A stretch of 54,175 nt of DNA from Xenorhabdus sp. BG5 (GTDB lineage Bacteria > Pseudomonadota > Gammaproteobacteria > Enterobacterales > Enterobacteriaceae): contig NZ_JADEUG010000026.1 of NCBI RefSeq assembly GCF_015163665.1, positions 1 through 54,175 on the forward strand, in the 5' to 3' direction. The notes under the pieces were generated by a model that was not told the DNA's origin, did no database searches, and was given only the letters and a program-made list of their open reading frames with translations. The position numbers were made by a program, and so were the translations under genes. This document shows positions 28,642-38,873 of the stretch, piece by piece. How positions within the stretch are numbered: position 1 is the stretch's first letter; each line of letters begins with the position of its first letter.

Positions 28642-29394
28642 GTGATATCTCCCAGTGATAATGACTCATTGCCAACGTTACCCAGACATGTCGCCATCAT
28701 TATGGATGGTAATGGTCGCTGGGCAAAAAAACGGGGCAAATTAAGAGTCTTTGGCCACCGTGCAGGAATTAAAGCCGTACGAAGTGCCGTGAGTTTTTCA
28801 GTGAAACATAATATTAATTCATTGACGCTATATGCTTTTAGTAGCGAAAACTGGAATCGCCCACAGCAGGAAGTCAGTTCATTGATGGAGTTGTTTGTTT
28901 TTGCTCTCGATAATGAAGTAAAGAGCCTGCATAAACACAATGTGAAATTGTCTGTGATTGGTGATATCAGTCGTTTTAGCTCACGGTTGCAGGAGCGTAT
29001 CCGCCGTTCTGTTGAACTAACAGCAGGCAATACCGGATTGCAGCTTAATATTGCTGCTAACTATGGCGGTCGTTGGGATCTGGTTCAGAGTTTTAAGCAA
29101 ATTGCTGAAAAGATTAAAACCAATGAATTATCTCCCGAAGAGATTACCGAAGTGACAGTTGATGACTTCATCAATTTAAGTCAGCAGCCCGAAGTGGATC
29201 TGGTGATTAGGACTGGCGGCGAACATCGTATCAGTAATTTCCTGCTATGGCAGATCGCTTATGCAGAATTGTATTTTACCGATATACTTTGGCCTGATTT
29301 TGATGAAACTGTTTTTGAAGGTGCGATTAATGCCTTTGCCAAACGAGAACGCCGATTTGGCGGAACACCAGACGATGCCGAAGTGGGATCATAG
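28642..29394 (+). CDS. uppS: Undecaprenyl diphosphate synthase
   Basis: A 250-residue cis-prenyltransferase making the C55 carrier for peptidoglycan and O-antigen. The diphosphate-binding motif MDGNGRWAKKRG is near the N-terminus, and RTGGEHRISNFLLWQIAYAE is near the C-terminus. The start is taken as GTG 28642, with AAGGA about 10 bases upstream. It is 9 bases from cdsA, likely one transcript. Confidence 0.97.
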   Translation: MISPSDNDSLPTLPRHVAIIMDGNGRWAKKRGKLRVFGHRAGIKAVRSAVSFSVKHNINSLTLYAFSSENWNRPQQEVSSLMELFVFALDNEVKSLHKHNVKLSVIGDISRFSSRLQERIRRSVELTAGNTGLQLNIAANYGGRWDLVQSFKQIAEKIKTNELSPEEITEVTVDDFINLSQQPEVDLVIRTGGEHRISNFLLWQIAYAELYFTDILWPDFDETVFEGAINAFAKRERRFGGTPDDAEVGS

Positions 29395-29403
29395 GAGGAG
29401 AAC

Positions 29404-30267
29404 TTGCTGAAGTACCGTCTTTTAACTACGTTGATATTGATTCCACTTGTTATTGTAGCGCTGTTTTTCCTCCCCCCAGCAGGATTTGGGTTAGTTGTCA
29501 TTGCTGTTTCAGCACTTGCTGCATGGGAGTGGGGGCAATTTGCAGGTCTCTTCACTCAAGTCAAACGCATTACGCTGGCTGTGTTATTTGCTATAGGGCT
29601 ATTAGCCTTGCAGTACTCTTTGTCAGATTTTTTTCACCTCATTGAAAAACCACAAATTGTGTACCTGTTGTGGGCTGGCATGCTTTGGTGGGTGGTCGCC
29701 ATTTTATTGGTGGTGACTTACCCGGCTTCTGCGTCCATCTGGAAATCGTCGGTTGCCTTGCGTCTGCTATTCGGGGTTATGACTATCGTGCCATTTTATT
29801 GTGGGATGATGGTACTGCGCACCCAGGGCTATGAAAATAATCCCTATGATGGCGCATGGTGGTTGCTGTACGTCATGCTGTTGGTATGGGCTGCCGATTC
29901 AGGCGCTTATATTTTTGGCCGTACAATGGGTAAACATAAAATGGCCCCAAAAGTATCCCCTGGCAAAACGCTTGAGGGGTTGGTTGGTGGGTTATTAACG
30001 GCTGCACTGATTTCGTGGTTGTTCGGTAAATTTGCTCCTGTCCCCGCGATGCCAGAACATTTGTTGCTGATTTCTGCGGTGGTGGTCATTGCCTCGGTCT
30101 TTGGTGATTTAACTGAAAGTATGTTCAAGCGGGAATCTGGGATCAAAGACAGTAGTCAATTAATTCCTGGGCATGGCGGTGTCATGGATAGGGTCGATAG
30201 TCTAACTGCGGCAGTTCCAGTGTTTGCTGGGCTGGTTATGTTGATTTCTTCTGGATTTACTCTCTGA
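29404..30267 (+). CDS. cdsA: Phosphatidate cytidylyltransferase
   Basis: A 287-residue polytopic inner-membrane enzyme making CDP-diacylglycerol for all phospholipids. The CdsA signature near the C-terminus is complete (SMFKRESGIKDSSQLIPGHG, then GVMDRVDSL). The start is TTG 29404 with a strong AGGAGGAGAA upstream, giving MLKYRL as in E. coli. Confidence 0.97.
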   Translation: MLKYRLLTTLILIPLVIVALFFLPPAGFGLVVIAVSALAAWEWGQFAGLFTQVKRITLAVLFAIGLLALQYSLSDFFHLIEKPQIVYLLWAGMLWWVVAILLVVTYPASASIWKSSVALRLLFGVMTIVPFYCGMMVLRTQGYENNPYDGAWWLLYVMLLVWAADSGAYIFGRTMGKHKMAPKVSPGKTLEGLVGGLLTAALISWLFGKFAPVPAMPEHLLLISAVVVIASVFGDLTESMFKRESGIKDSSQLIPGHGGVMDRVDSLTAAVPVFAGLVMLISSGFTL

Positions 30268-30276
30268 AGGTACGTA

Positions 30277-31629
30277 ATGGATATTCTCTGGAATCTGGCT
30301 GCATTTATTGTTGCTTTGGGTGTTCTCATCACAGTGCATGAGTTTGGTCATTTTTGGGTTGCCAGACGATGCGGTATCTATGTTGAACGCTTTTCCATCG
30401 GATTTGGCAAGGTGCTTTGGCGTCGTACAGATAAACAGGGAACCGAATACGTTATCGCTCTTATCCCCCTTGGTGGATATGTCAAAATGCTCGACGAGCG
30501 GGCAGGGGAAGTTGCTGCCGAACGTCGTCATATGGCATTCAATAACAAAACCATTGGCCAGCGCGCGGCAGTTATCAGCGCTGGACCAATCGCAAACTTC
30601 ATTCTGGCGGTGATCGCTTATTGGCTGGTTTTTGTGATTGGCGTGCCATCTGTACGCCCGGTAGTGTTGGATGTTAAGCCAAACTCGATTGCTGCACAGG
30701 CAAATATTTTGCCTGGAATGGAACTAAAAGCCGTTAATGGTATCGAAACTCCTGATTGGAATTCAGTACGTCTTGTCATGATAGGTAAAGTGGGGGCGAC
30801 ATCGGTCACTATGGATGTTTTGCCTCTGAATGTGCCTGATAATGTGCAAAAAACACTGGATTTGAGTAAATGGACCTTTGATCCGTCCAAGCAGGATGTT
30901 TTGCTGTCTTTGGGCATTATGCCTGTTGTACCACGGCTGAGTTCGCAAGTGGAAAAAGTTTATCCTGCTTCAGCCGCTGAAAAAGCAGGTTTACAAAGTG
31001 GGGACAGGATCGTTAAAGTCAACGATCAAGATGTCGATGTATGGCACACTTTTTCATCTTTTGTCAGGAAGAATCCTAATGTTCCTCTAAAATTGGACGT
31101 TGCGAGAGCGGGGGGAATGCTCTCCTTGTCCCTGACCCCTGAAGTCAGAAAATTATCCAACGGCCATGAGGAGGGGTTTGCTGGCACCGAACTGAAAATC
31201 ATTCCATTGGCGGATGAATACAAGGTTATTCAGCAATATGGACCTTTTTCTGCCATTTATGAGGCAGGAGACAAAACGTGGCAATTAATGAAGCTGACTG
31301 TCAATATGATCGGCAAATTGATTGTGGGTGACTTAAAACTGAATAACCTGAGCGGCCCGATTTCCATTGCTAAAGGCGCCGGAGTATCGGCTGATTCTGG
31401 CTTGGTGTATTATTTAATGTTTTTGGCGCTGATTAGCGTCAATCTTGGGATCATTAATTTGTTCCCATTACCTGTACTAGATGGTGGACACTTGCTTTTC
31501 CTTGCTATCGAAAAGATCAAGGGGGGGCCAGTCTCCGAGCGTGTACAAGACTTCAGTTATCGCATTGGTGCTATATTACTGGTGTTATTAATGGGGCTTG
31601 CACTTTTCAATGATTTCTCCCGCTTTTAA
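30277..31629 (+). CDS. rseP: Site-2 protease RseP
   Basis: A 450-residue intramembrane zinc metalloprotease that cleaves RseA to release sigma-E and also clears signal peptides. The zinc motif HEFGH is at residues 21-25, and the LDG motif has D402, equal to E. coli numbering. Two PDZ domains occupy the periplasmic middle. It starts 9 bases after cdsA. The downstream bamA is a sigma-E-linked envelope gene. Confidence 0.98.
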   Translation: MDILWNLAAFIVALGVLITVHEFGHFWVARRCGIYVERFSIGFGKVLWRRTDKQGTEYVIALIPLGGYVKMLDERAGEVAAERRHMAFNNKTIGQRAAVISAGPIANFILAVIAYWLVFVIGVPSVRPVVLDVKPNSIAAQANILPGMELKAVNGIETPDWNSVRLVMIGKVGATSVTMDVLPLNVPDNVQKTLDLSKWTFDPSKQDVLLSLGIMPVVPRLSSQVEKVYPASAAEKAGLQSGDRIVKVNDQDVDVWHTFSSFVRKNPNVPLKLDVARAGGMLSLSLTPEVRKLSNGHEEGFAGTELKIIPLADEYKVIQQYGPFSAIYEAGDKTWQLMKLTVNMIGKLIVGDLKLNNLSGPISIAKGAGVSADSGLVYYLMFLALISVNLGIINLFPLPVLDGGHLLFLAIEKIKGGPVSERVQDFSYRIGAILLVLLMGLALFNDFSRF

Positions 31630-31663
31630 GGTGGGAGACCGGTTAGGAAAACGCATAACAACG

Positions 31664-34045
31664 ATGGCGATGAAAAAGTTGCTCATAGCGTCGCTGCTGT
31701 TCGGCAGCGCCACTGCATACAGTTCAGACGGATTCGTAGTTCGGGACATTCACTTTGAGGGTCTTCAACGCGTCACCGTTGGTGCAGCATTACTGAACAT
31801 GCCAGTTCGAGTGGGTGATACGGTTAGTGATGAAGATTTTAGCCGCACAATTCATTCATTGTTCGCAACTGGAAACTTTGAAGATGTTCGTGTCTTACGT
31901 GATGGCAATTCACTTGTTGTTCAGGTAAAAGAACGGCCAACCATCGCCAGCATTACTTTCACCGGCAACAAATCGGTGAAAGATGATATGCTCAGGCAAA
32001 ACCTTGAAGCCTCTCGCGTTCGTGTTGGTGAAGCCCTTGACCGCACTATGCTGTCCAATATTGAGAAGGGACTGGAAGATTTCTATTACAGTGTGGGTAA
32101 ATACAACGCGACAGTAAAAGCGGTTGTCACGCCACTGCCCCGTAACCGTGTTGATTTGAAGCTTGTTTTCTCTGAAGGGGTTTCTGCCAAGATCCAACAA
32201 ATTAATATTGTTGGTAATAAATCCTTCTCAACCAATGAGCTGCTTAACCAGTTCCAACTGAGGGATGATGTTCCTTGGTGGAACGTGACGGCTGACCAGA
32301 AATACCAGAAACAAAAATTGGCAGGTGACCTTGAAACCTTGCGCAGTTTCTATCTTGATCGAGGCTATGCTCGTTTCAATATTGACTCAACTCAAGTTAA
32401 CCTGACACCAGATAAGAAAGGTATTTATGTCACTGTCAATATCACCGAAGGCGATCAGTATAAAATCGCTGGGGTTGATTTGAATGGTAATTTAGCGGGT
32501 TACCAGTCCCAAATCGAAGAATTGACTAAAATCGAACCAGGTTCGCTGTATAACGGTGCAGAAGTCACCAAGATGGAAACCGCCATCAAAAACCTGCTTG
32601 GTCGCCACGGTTATGCTTATCCTCGCGTAATGACCCAACCTGAAATCAATGACGCCGATAAGACGGTTAAGCTGCATGTGAATGTTGATGCTGGCAATCG
32701 CTTCTACGTGCGTAAAATCCGTTTTTCAGGCAACGATGTGAGTAAAGATTCGGTATTACGCCGTGAAATGCGTCAGATGGAAGGCGCTTGGCTGGGGAGT
32801 GATTTGGTTGAACAGGGTAAAGAACGCCTCAATCGATTAGGGTATTTTGAGTCTGTTGATATGGAAACGGAACGTGTACCAGGCAGTCCAGATCAAGTTG
32901 ATGTGGTTTACAAAGTCAAAGAACGCAATACGGGTTCTATGAACTTTGGTGTGAGTTTCGGCACAGAAAGTGGCATGGGTTTCCAGGTTGGTCTTCAGCA
33001 GGCCAACTGGCTGGGAACAGGGAACTCCATGAGCATCAACGCCAGTAAAAATGACTATTCAACATCCGCCGATTTATCGATGACTAACCCTTACTTCACT
33101 GTCGATGGTGTCAGTTTGGGTGGGCGTGTGTTCTATAACGATTTCCGCGCTGATGATGCTGATCTTTCGAATTATACCAATAAAGCATACGGTACTGAGG
33201 GAACGCTCGGCTTCCCATTGAATGAAAATAACGGCCTGTCGTTTAGACTGGGTTATATCCATAACTCTCTGTCTAACATGCGACCACAGCGCGCGATGTG
33301 GCGTTATTGGAGTAAAATGGGTAAACATCCAAATTTTGAAGACAAAGCGAAATTTGATTCTAATGACTTCACCGTCACAGTAGGATGGGTTTACAACAAC
33401 CTTGACCGTGGTTTCTTCCCGACATCTGGCCTGAAATCCTCTCTGGATACGAAAGTGACCATTCCTGGTTCAGACAACCAGTTCTATAAAATCACCTGGA
33501 ACTCAGCCGCTTATTATCCATTGGATGATGATCACGCATGGGTGCTGATGGGACGTACACGTCTGGGATATGGTGGTGGTTTTGGTGGCAAGGAAATGCC
33601 ATTCTATGAAAACTTCTATGCCGGTGGTTCCAGCAGTGTTCGCGGCTTTCGCTCGAATAATATTGGCCCGAAAGCGGTTTATCTAGATAAAAGTGGTAAT
33701 CCAGAGAAAAATGGCCCATCCCGTGATGCAGTAGGAGGTAACGCGACCGCGGTTGCGAGTTTCGAACTGATTACCCCGACACCGTTCTTGGATGCTAAAT
33801 ATGCCAACTCTCTGCGAACTTCGCTATTTGTGGACGCGGGGACCGTGTGGGACACCAATTGGGATAAGACTGACGCTGGGTTGCCGGACTACAGCAAGCC
33901 AAATAACATCCGGGTTTCGGCCGGTATTGCTTTGCAATGGATATCACCATTAGGACCATTGAGCTTCTCTTATGCGCAGCCCATTAAGAAATATGCAGGT
34001 GATAGAGCGGAGCAGTTCCAGTTCAATATTGGTGGAGTTTGGTAA
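31664..34045 (+). CDS. bamA: Outer membrane protein assembly factor BamA
   Basis: A 793-residue Omp85 protein, the essential core of the BAM complex. A signal peptide ([20 protein letters not shown]) is followed by five POTRA domains (to about residue 420) and a 16-strand barrel. VRGF of loop 6 starts at V659. The protein ends in phenylalanine-containing FNIGGVW, the terminal strand. The start is set at ATG 31664, as in E. coli; the ORF extends upstream within rseP to 31598. Compared with E. coli, the loop 6 extension after GPKAVY is shorter and has no cysteine pair. Confidence 0.98.
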   Translation: MAMKKLLIASLLFGSATAYSSDGFVVRDIHFEGLQRVTVGAALLNMPVRVGDTVSDEDFSRTIHSLFATGNFEDVRVLRDGNSLVVQVKERPTIASITFTGNKSVKDDMLRQNLEASRVRVGEALDRTMLSNIEKGLEDFYYSVGKYNATVKAVVTPLPRNRVDLKLVFSEGVSAKIQQINIVGNKSFSTNELLNQFQLRDDVPWWNVTADQKYQKQKLAGDLETLRSFYLDRGYARFNIDSTQVNLTPDKKGIYVTVNITEGDQYKIAGVDLNGNLAGYQSQIEELTKIEPGSLYNGAEVTKMETAIKNLLGRHGYAYPRVMTQPEINDADKTVKLHVNVDAGNRFYVRKIRFSGNDVSKDSVLRREMRQMEGAWLGSDLVEQGKERLNRLGYFESVDMETERVPGSPDQVDVVYKVKERNTGSMNFGVSFGTESGMGFQVGLQQANWLGTGNSMSINASKNDYSTSADLSMTNPYFTVDGVSLGGRVFYNDFRADDADLSNYTNKAYGTEGTLGFPLNENNGLSFRLGYIHNSLSNMRPQRAMWRYWSKMGKHPNFEDKAKFDSNDFTVTVGWVYNNLDRGFFPTSGLKSSLDTKVTIPGSDNQFYKITWNSAAYYPLDDDHAWVLMGRTRLGYGGGFGGKEMPFYENFYAGGSSSVRGFRSNNIGPKAVYLDKSGNPEKNGPSRDAVGGNATAVASFELITPTPFLDAKYANSLRTSLFVDAGTVWDTNWDKTDAGLPDYSKPNNIRVSAGIALQWISPLGPLSFSYAQPIKKYAGDRAEQFQFNIGGVW

Positions 34046-34117
34046 TTATTAATCATTTTTGGTAAAAATCGCCCTATTATTAATATGTAAAAATAGCGTA
34101 GGTCAAAGGAGTTTATA

Positions 34118-34615
34118 GTGAAGAAAATATTGTGTGCAGCAGGTTTGGGGATCGCATTAGCGTTTTCTGCGGGTGCGCAGGCGGCAGATAAAATAGCTTT
34201 AGTGAACGTTGCTGAAGTTTTTCAACAGTTACCTGCCCGTGAAGCTGTGGCAAAACAGTTGGAAAACGAATTTAAAGGCCGCGCAACCGAATTACAACGT
34301 ATGGAATCTGAGCTGCAAACTAAAATCCAAAAATTACAGCGTGATGGCTCAACCATGAAGGCCAGTGAACGCGAAAAATTGGAAAAAGAAGTGATGGCGA
34401 AACGTGATGACTTTGCTCAGAAAGCGCAAAGTTTTGAAAACGACAACCGCCGTCGTCAGATGGAAGAACGCGGTAAGATTCTGAACCGTATTCAGGATGC
34501 AGTTAAAGTGGTTGCGGGCAAAGAAGGTTACGATCTGGTTCTGGATGCGAATACCGTGGTGTATTCTACGTCTGGTAAAGATATCACTGCCGAAGTACTG
34601 AAACAGGTTAAGTAA
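34118..34615 (+). CDS. skp: Periplasmic chaperone Skp
   Basis: A 165-residue precursor ([20 protein letters not shown], then cleavage before ADKIALVN). Mature Skp forms a trimer whose coiled-coil tentacles (about 50-120, charged heptads) hold unfolded outer membrane proteins for BamA. The start codon is GTG 34118, with AAAGGAG upstream. It ends 4 bases before lpxD. Confidence 0.97.
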   Translation: MKKILCAAGLGIALAFSAGAQAADKIALVNVAEVFQQLPAREAVAKQLENEFKGRATELQRMESELQTKIQKLQRDGSTMKASEREKLEKEVMAKRDDFAQKAQSFENDNRRRQMEERGKILNRIQDAVKVVAGKEGYDLVLDANTVVYSTSGKDITAEVLKQVK

Positions 34616-34619
34616 GTAA

Positions 34620-35648
34620 ATGGTTTCAATTCGATTGGCTGATCTCGCTCAGCAGTTGAATGCGCAATTGCACGGTGATGGCGATATTGTCATCGCCGGT
34701 ATTGCGCCGATGTATTCAGCAAATAACGAGCAAATTACATTTTTATCCGACAGTCGTTATACTGACAAACTTGCTACCTGTCAGGCTGCGGCTGTTGTGC
34801 TGCGTGAAGCAGACCTCCCTCACTGCAAAGTTGCCGCGTTGGTGGTTAATGATCCTTACCTTGCCTATGCACGCATGGCGCAAATTATGGATACGACCCC
34901 GAAACCTGCACAGGATATCCACCCATCAGCCGTTATCTCCTCTGAGGCGGTACTGGGCAAAAATGTGGCGGTTGGTGCAAATGCGGTTATCGAATCCGGC
35001 GTTATGCTTAGTGATAATGTTATCGTTGGTGCGGGTTGTTTTATTGGAAAAAATGCGCGGATTGGTGCAGGAACCCGTCTTTGGGCCAATGTATCGATAT
35101 ACCACAATGTTGAAATTGGTGAGTCGTGTTTGATCCAGTCAGGGACTGTTATCGGTTCTGATGGTTTTGGTTATGCCAATGAGCGTGGAAATTGGGTTAA
35201 AATTCCACAGTTAGGCACAGTGATCATCGGAGATCGCGTTGAAATCGGCGCTTGCACAACAATTGATCGCGGCGCATTGGATAACACTGTCATCGGTAAT
35301 GGTGTTATCATAGACAATCAATGTCAGATTGCCCACAACGTGACGATAGGAGACAACACCGCAGTGGCGGGTGGCGTCATTATGGCGGGTAGTTTGAAAG
35401 TTGGCCGTTACTGTATGATTGGTGGAGCCAGTGTCATCAATGGGCACATGGAAATCTGTGATAAAGTGACCGTGACGGGTATGAGCATGGTGATACGTTC
35501 AGTCACAGAGCCTGGCGTATACTCATCGGGGTTCCCGTTACAACCGAACAAAGTTTGGCGCAAGACTGCCGCTTTAATCATGAACATCAATGAGATGAAT
35601 AAGCGCTTGAAGTCAGTTGAACGTCAACTGGAAGGTGAAAACGAGTAA
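34620..35648 (+). CDS. lpxD: UDP-3-O-(3-hydroxymyristoyl)glucosamine N-acyltransferase
   Basis: A 342-residue lipid A enzyme (third step). The left-handed beta-helix of hexapeptide repeats spans about residues 105-300, and the catalytic histidine is H239 (CQIAHN), matching E. coli. It is probably cotranscribed with skp. A 162-base gap with a GC-rich inverted repeat (CGGCCTGC/GCAGGCCG) separates it from fabZ. Confidence 0.98.
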   Translation: MVSIRLADLAQQLNAQLHGDGDIVIAGIAPMYSANNEQITFLSDSRYTDKLATCQAAAVVLREADLPHCKVAALVVNDPYLAYARMAQIMDTTPKPAQDIHPSAVISSEAVLGKNVAVGANAVIESGVMLSDNVIVGAGCFIGKNARIGAGTRLWANVSIYHNVEIGESCLIQSGTVIGSDGFGYANERGNWVKIPQLGTVIIGDRVEIGACTTIDRGALDNTVIGNGVIIDNQCQIAHNVTIGDNTAVAGGVIMAGSLKVGRYCMIGGASVINGHMEICDKVTVTGMSMVIRSVTEPGVYSSGFPLQPNKVWRKTAALIMNINEMNKRLKSVERQLEGENE

Positions 35649-35810
35649 TCATACCCGCATTTTGGATAGACATTTTTGATTAAACGTTTTTAATTAGCAT
35701 TTTTGGTTGTGCTTTTGATTTTTGCGGCCTGCCTGATAGCTCTGAATTTGGAGTTAACGCAGGCCGTGTCGTTAATATTATGATTCTTATATGACAGGAA
35801 GAGTATTTAG

Positions 35811-36263
35811 ATGAGTGATAATCATACTCTGCAAATTGAAGAGATTTTAGATTTACTGCCTCACCGCTACCCATTTTTGTTGGTAGATCGCGTCTTAGAC
35901 TTTGAGGAAGGTAAATTTCTGCGCGCAGTCAAGAATGTATCATTTAATGAACCATTCTTTCAGGGACACTTCCCTGGTAAGCCTATTTTTCCTGGCGTCT
36001 TGATCCTTGAAGCAATGGCTCAAGCTACCGGCATTCTGGCGTTCAAAAGTGTTGGATCACTGGGGCCAGGTGAATTGTATTACTTTGCAGCGATTGATGG
36101 CGCTCGCTTTAAGCGTCCGGTTCTGCCAGGTGATCAAATGGTCATGGAAGTAGAATTTATTAAAGAACGTCGCGGTGTTGCGCGTTTCAGGGGCGTAGCG
36201 AAAGTCGATGGAGAAGTGGCTTGCGAAGCTGAAATGATGTGTGCTCGCCGTCGTGAGGCTTAA
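35811..36263 (+). CDS. fabZ: (3R)-hydroxyacyl-ACP dehydratase FabZ
   Basis: A 150-residue hot-dog-fold dehydratase of fatty acid elongation. The catalytic histidine is H53 in [10 protein letters not shown], and the glutamate lies in [11 protein letters not shown]. It competes with the LpxA branch for hydroxymyristoyl-ACP, and lpxA begins 3 bases downstream. Confidence 0.98.
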   Translation: MSDNHTLQIEEILDLLPHRYPFLLVDRVLDFEEGKFLRAVKNVSFNEPFFQGHFPGKPIFPGVLILEAMAQATGILAFKSVGSLGPGELYYFAAIDGARFKRPVLPGDQMVMEVEFIKERRGVARFRGVAKVDGEVACEAEMMCARRREA

Positions 36264-36266
36264 TCC

Positions 36267-37064
36267 ATGATTGATCAGACCGCTGTTATTCATCCCTCTT
36301 CCATTATTGAAGAGGGTGCTGTTATTGGTGCCAATGTTCGCATTGGCCCATTTTGTTATATCGGTGCCCAAGTTGAGATTGGTGAAGGGACTGAGTTGAA
36401 ATCCCATGTTGTGGTTAATGGGATAACTAAAATTGGTTGTGATAACCAGATTTATCAATTTGCTTCCATTGGTGAGGTCAATCAGGATCTCAAATATCAG
36501 GGTGAACCAACCCGCGTTGAAATTGGTGACCGTAATCGCATTCGTGAAAGTGTTTCTATCCACAGAGGCACTGTTCAGGGTGGGGGTGTGACTAAAGTTG
36601 GTAGTGACAATCTGTTGATGATCAACGCCCATATCGCCCATGACTGTATCATTGGTGATCATTGTATTATTGCGAACAATGGGACATTGGGTGGACATGT
36701 TATTTTGGGTGATTATGTCATTATTGGTGGAATGACAGCCGTGCATCAATTCTGTCAAATTGGTTCCCACGTGATGGTTGGTGGTTGTTCCGGCGTTGCT
36801 CAGGATATTCCTCCTTACATCATTGCACAGGGAAACCATGCAACACCTTTCGGGCTGAATATCGAAGGCCTGAAACGTCGTGGGTTTGACAAAGAATCTC
36901 TGCATGCAATTCGTCATGCCTATAAGACGCTTTATCGCAGCGGAAAAACATTGGAAGAAGCCAGACAAGAGATTGATCTCCAGGCGGAAAACAACCCGCA
37001 TGTGAAAGTATTTAGTGATTTTCTGGAACATTCCGTAAAATCCAGCCGTGGCATCATTCGTTAA
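36267..37064 (+). CDS. lpxA: UDP-N-acetylglucosamine acyltransferase LpxA
   Basis: A 265-residue first enzyme of lipid A synthesis. Hexapeptide repeats form the beta-helix, and the catalytic base is H125 (HIAHDC), as in E. coli. A helical C-terminal cap follows ([13 protein letters not shown] segment). Tightly spaced in the fabZ-lpxA-lpxB run. Confidence 0.98.
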   Translation: MIDQTAVIHPSSIIEEGAVIGANVRIGPFCYIGAQVEIGEGTELKSHVVVNGITKIGCDNQIYQFASIGEVNQDLKYQGEPTRVEIGDRNRIRESVSIHRGTVQGGGVTKVGSDNLLMINAHIAHDCIIGDHCIIANNGTLGGHVILGDYVIIGGMTAVHQFCQIGSHVMVGGCSGVAQDIPPYIIAQGNHATPFGLNIEGLKRRGFDKESLHAIRHAYKTLYRSGKTLEEARQEIDLQAENNPHVKVFSDFLEHSVKSSRGIIR

Positions 37065-37071
37065 TAAGTAG

Positions 37072-38256
37072 ATGAAGGATATTCCTTTGACTACCTTTTC
37101 TTCTGTTGATAATCAGCGCACGCTGACAATTGGTTTGGTCGCCGGAGAAACATCCGGTGATATCCTTGGGGCAGGGCTGATCCGCGCATTGAAAGCAAAA
37201 ATTCCGCACGTCCGCTTTGTGGGTGTTGCTGGTCCACTTATGCAGGCAGAAGGGTGTGAAGCCTGGTATGAGATGGAAGAGCTGGCCGTAATGGGGATCG
37301 TTGAAGTTTTGGGACGTTTACCCCGTTTGTTGAAAATACGCAAAGACTTAACCGCGCGTTTTACCGCGTTGCAGCCTGATGTGTTTATTGGCATTGATGC
37401 ACCTGACTTTAACATTACTTTGGAAGGCAGGCTTAAACAGCAGGGAATTAAAACGATCCATTACGTTAGCCCATCAGTATGGGCATGGCGTCAGAAACGA
37501 GTGTTTAAAATGGGGCGGGCAACGGATTTGGTATTGGCGTTTTTACCTTTTGAAAAAGCCTTCTACGATCGATTTAACGTTCCGTGCCGATTTATTGGGC
37601 ACACAATGGCAGATGCGATGCCTTTGCAACCCGATAAAGCCGCCGCCAGAAAAATATTGGATATTTCCTTGGCTGCGCACTGTCTGGCGATTTTGCCTGG
37701 CAGTCGTCATGCTGAAGTAGAGATGCTCAGTGCTGACTTTTTAAAAGCCGCACAATTATTGCGGGAAAAATTTCCCGACTTGCATGTATTGGTTCCTCTG
37801 GTTAATGCCAAACGGCGTGAACAGTTTCAGCGCATTAAAAACGAGATAGCACCGGATTTGCAGCTCCATTTATTGGATGGCAAAGCGCGTGAAGCCATGA
37901 TTGCCAGTGATGCTACTTTACTGGCATCCGGTACGGCTGCGCTGGAATGTATGCTAGCCAAATGCCCAATGGTGGTGGGCTATAGAATGAAACCTTTTAC
38001 ATTTTGGCTGGCAAAACGTTTGGTGAAAACACCGTATGTTTCTTTGCCTAATTTGCTGGCAGGAAAAGAATTAGTCAAAGAATTACTACAGGATGAATGC
38101 GAACCTCAGGCATTGTCAGAGGCACTGTTACCTCTTGTGCAAGGTGGTGCAGATGTGGAAGCGTTGAAACAAACGTTCTTGCATTTGCATGAAAGCATTC
38201 GCTGTGATGCCGATGAACAGGCTGCGCAAGCCGTTCTGGAATTAGCGAGAAGATAA
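37072..38256 (+). CDS. lpxB: Lipid A disaccharide synthase LpxB
   Basis: A glycosyltransferase (GT19) joining UDP-2,3-diacylglucosamine and lipid X. The N-terminal [15 protein letters not shown] and C-terminal [12 protein letters not shown] and [16 protein letters not shown] are conserved. From ATG 37072 it is 394 residues, about 12 longer than E. coli. There is no good ribosome site before 37072, whereas AAGGA at 37075-37079 sits 7 bases before an in-frame TTG at 37087. The true start may therefore be 37087. It overlaps rnhB by one base. Confidence 0.96.
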   Translation: MKDIPLTTFSSVDNQRTLTIGLVAGETSGDILGAGLIRALKAKIPHVRFVGVAGPLMQAEGCEAWYEMEELAVMGIVEVLGRLPRLLKIRKDLTARFTALQPDVFIGIDAPDFNITLEGRLKQQGIKTIHYVSPSVWAWRQKRVFKMGRATDLVLAFLPFEKAFYDRFNVPCRFIGHTMADAMPLQPDKAAARKILDISLAAHCLAILPGSRHAEVEMLSADFLKAAQLLREKFPDLHVLVPLVNAKRREQFQRIKNEIAPDLQLHLLDGKAREAMIASDATLLASGTAALECMLAKCPMVVGYRMKPFTFWLAKRLVKTPYVSLPNLLAGKELVKELLQDECEPQALSEALLPLVQGGADVEALKQTFLHLHESIRCDADEQAAQAVLELARR

Positions 38257-38846
38257 TGGATTTTGTTTATCCACAGGCGAATTTGATTGCCGGTGTTGAT
38301 GAAGTTGGGCGTGGCCCATTGGTAGGGGCTGTAGTGACTGCGGCGGTTATTCTTGATCCGGCTAAGCCCATTGCTGGCTTGATGGATTCGAAAAAACTGA
38401 CGGAAAAGCGCCGTGAAGCCCTATATTGGGAAATAAAAGAAAAAGCCTTGTGTTGGAGCCTGGGGCGTGCAGAGCCGGAAGAAATCGATCAGCTTAATAT
38501 TCTCCACGCCACCATGCTGGCTATGCAAAGAGCCGTTGAGGGGTTGGTACTCATACCGGATTATGTTCTGATTGATGGCAATCGATGTCCGGCATTAGCC
38601 ATGCCAGCCCAAGCTGTCGTGAAGGGCGATAGCCTGGTTGCAGAAATCAGCGCCGCCTCCATTCTTGCCAAAGTAACACGTGACAGGGAAATGGCAGAAC
38701 TGGATAAACAGTTCCCTGGCTACGGTTTTGCGCAACATAAAGGTTATCCAACCGCCCTGCATCTGGAAAAATTGGCTTCTTTGGGCGCTACGGAGCATCA
38801 TCGTAAGAGTTTTGCGCCAGTTAAACGGGCGCTAGGTCTTGGATAA
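38256..38846 (+). CDS. rnhB: Ribonuclease HII
   Basis: A 196-residue endonuclease removing ribonucleotides from DNA and RNA-DNA hybrids. The motif [10 protein letters not shown] holds the DEDD active-site D and E. Further segments are LIDGNRCP and [20 protein letters not shown]. The start overlaps the lpxB stop (TAATG), so translation is coupled. Confidence 0.98.
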   Translation: MDFVYPQANLIAGVDEVGRGPLVGAVVTAAVILDPAKPIAGLMDSKKLTEKRREALYWEIKEKALCWSLGRAEPEEIDQLNILHATMLAMQRAVEGLVLIPDYVLIDGNRCPALAMPAQAVVKGDSLVAEISAASILAKVTRDREMAELDKQFPGYGFAQHKGYPTALHLEKLASLGATEHHRKSFAPVKRALGLG

Positions 38847-38873
38847 AATCTGGGGTAAGTATCTGGACAGATT

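Noticed and set aside
35726-35768. Terminator in the lpxD-fabZ gap
   Set aside because: The CGGCCTGC/GCAGGCCG arms are separated by about 27 bases and no T-run follows; fabZ is normally read with lpxD, so I left it as a remark under lpxD.
36057-37031. A 324-codon open frame antisense to fabZ/lpxA
   Set aside because: Its translation is a low-complexity Asn/Thr/His-rich string produced by the antisense of LpxA hexapeptide repeats; there is no ribosome site and the sense strand holds two certain genes.
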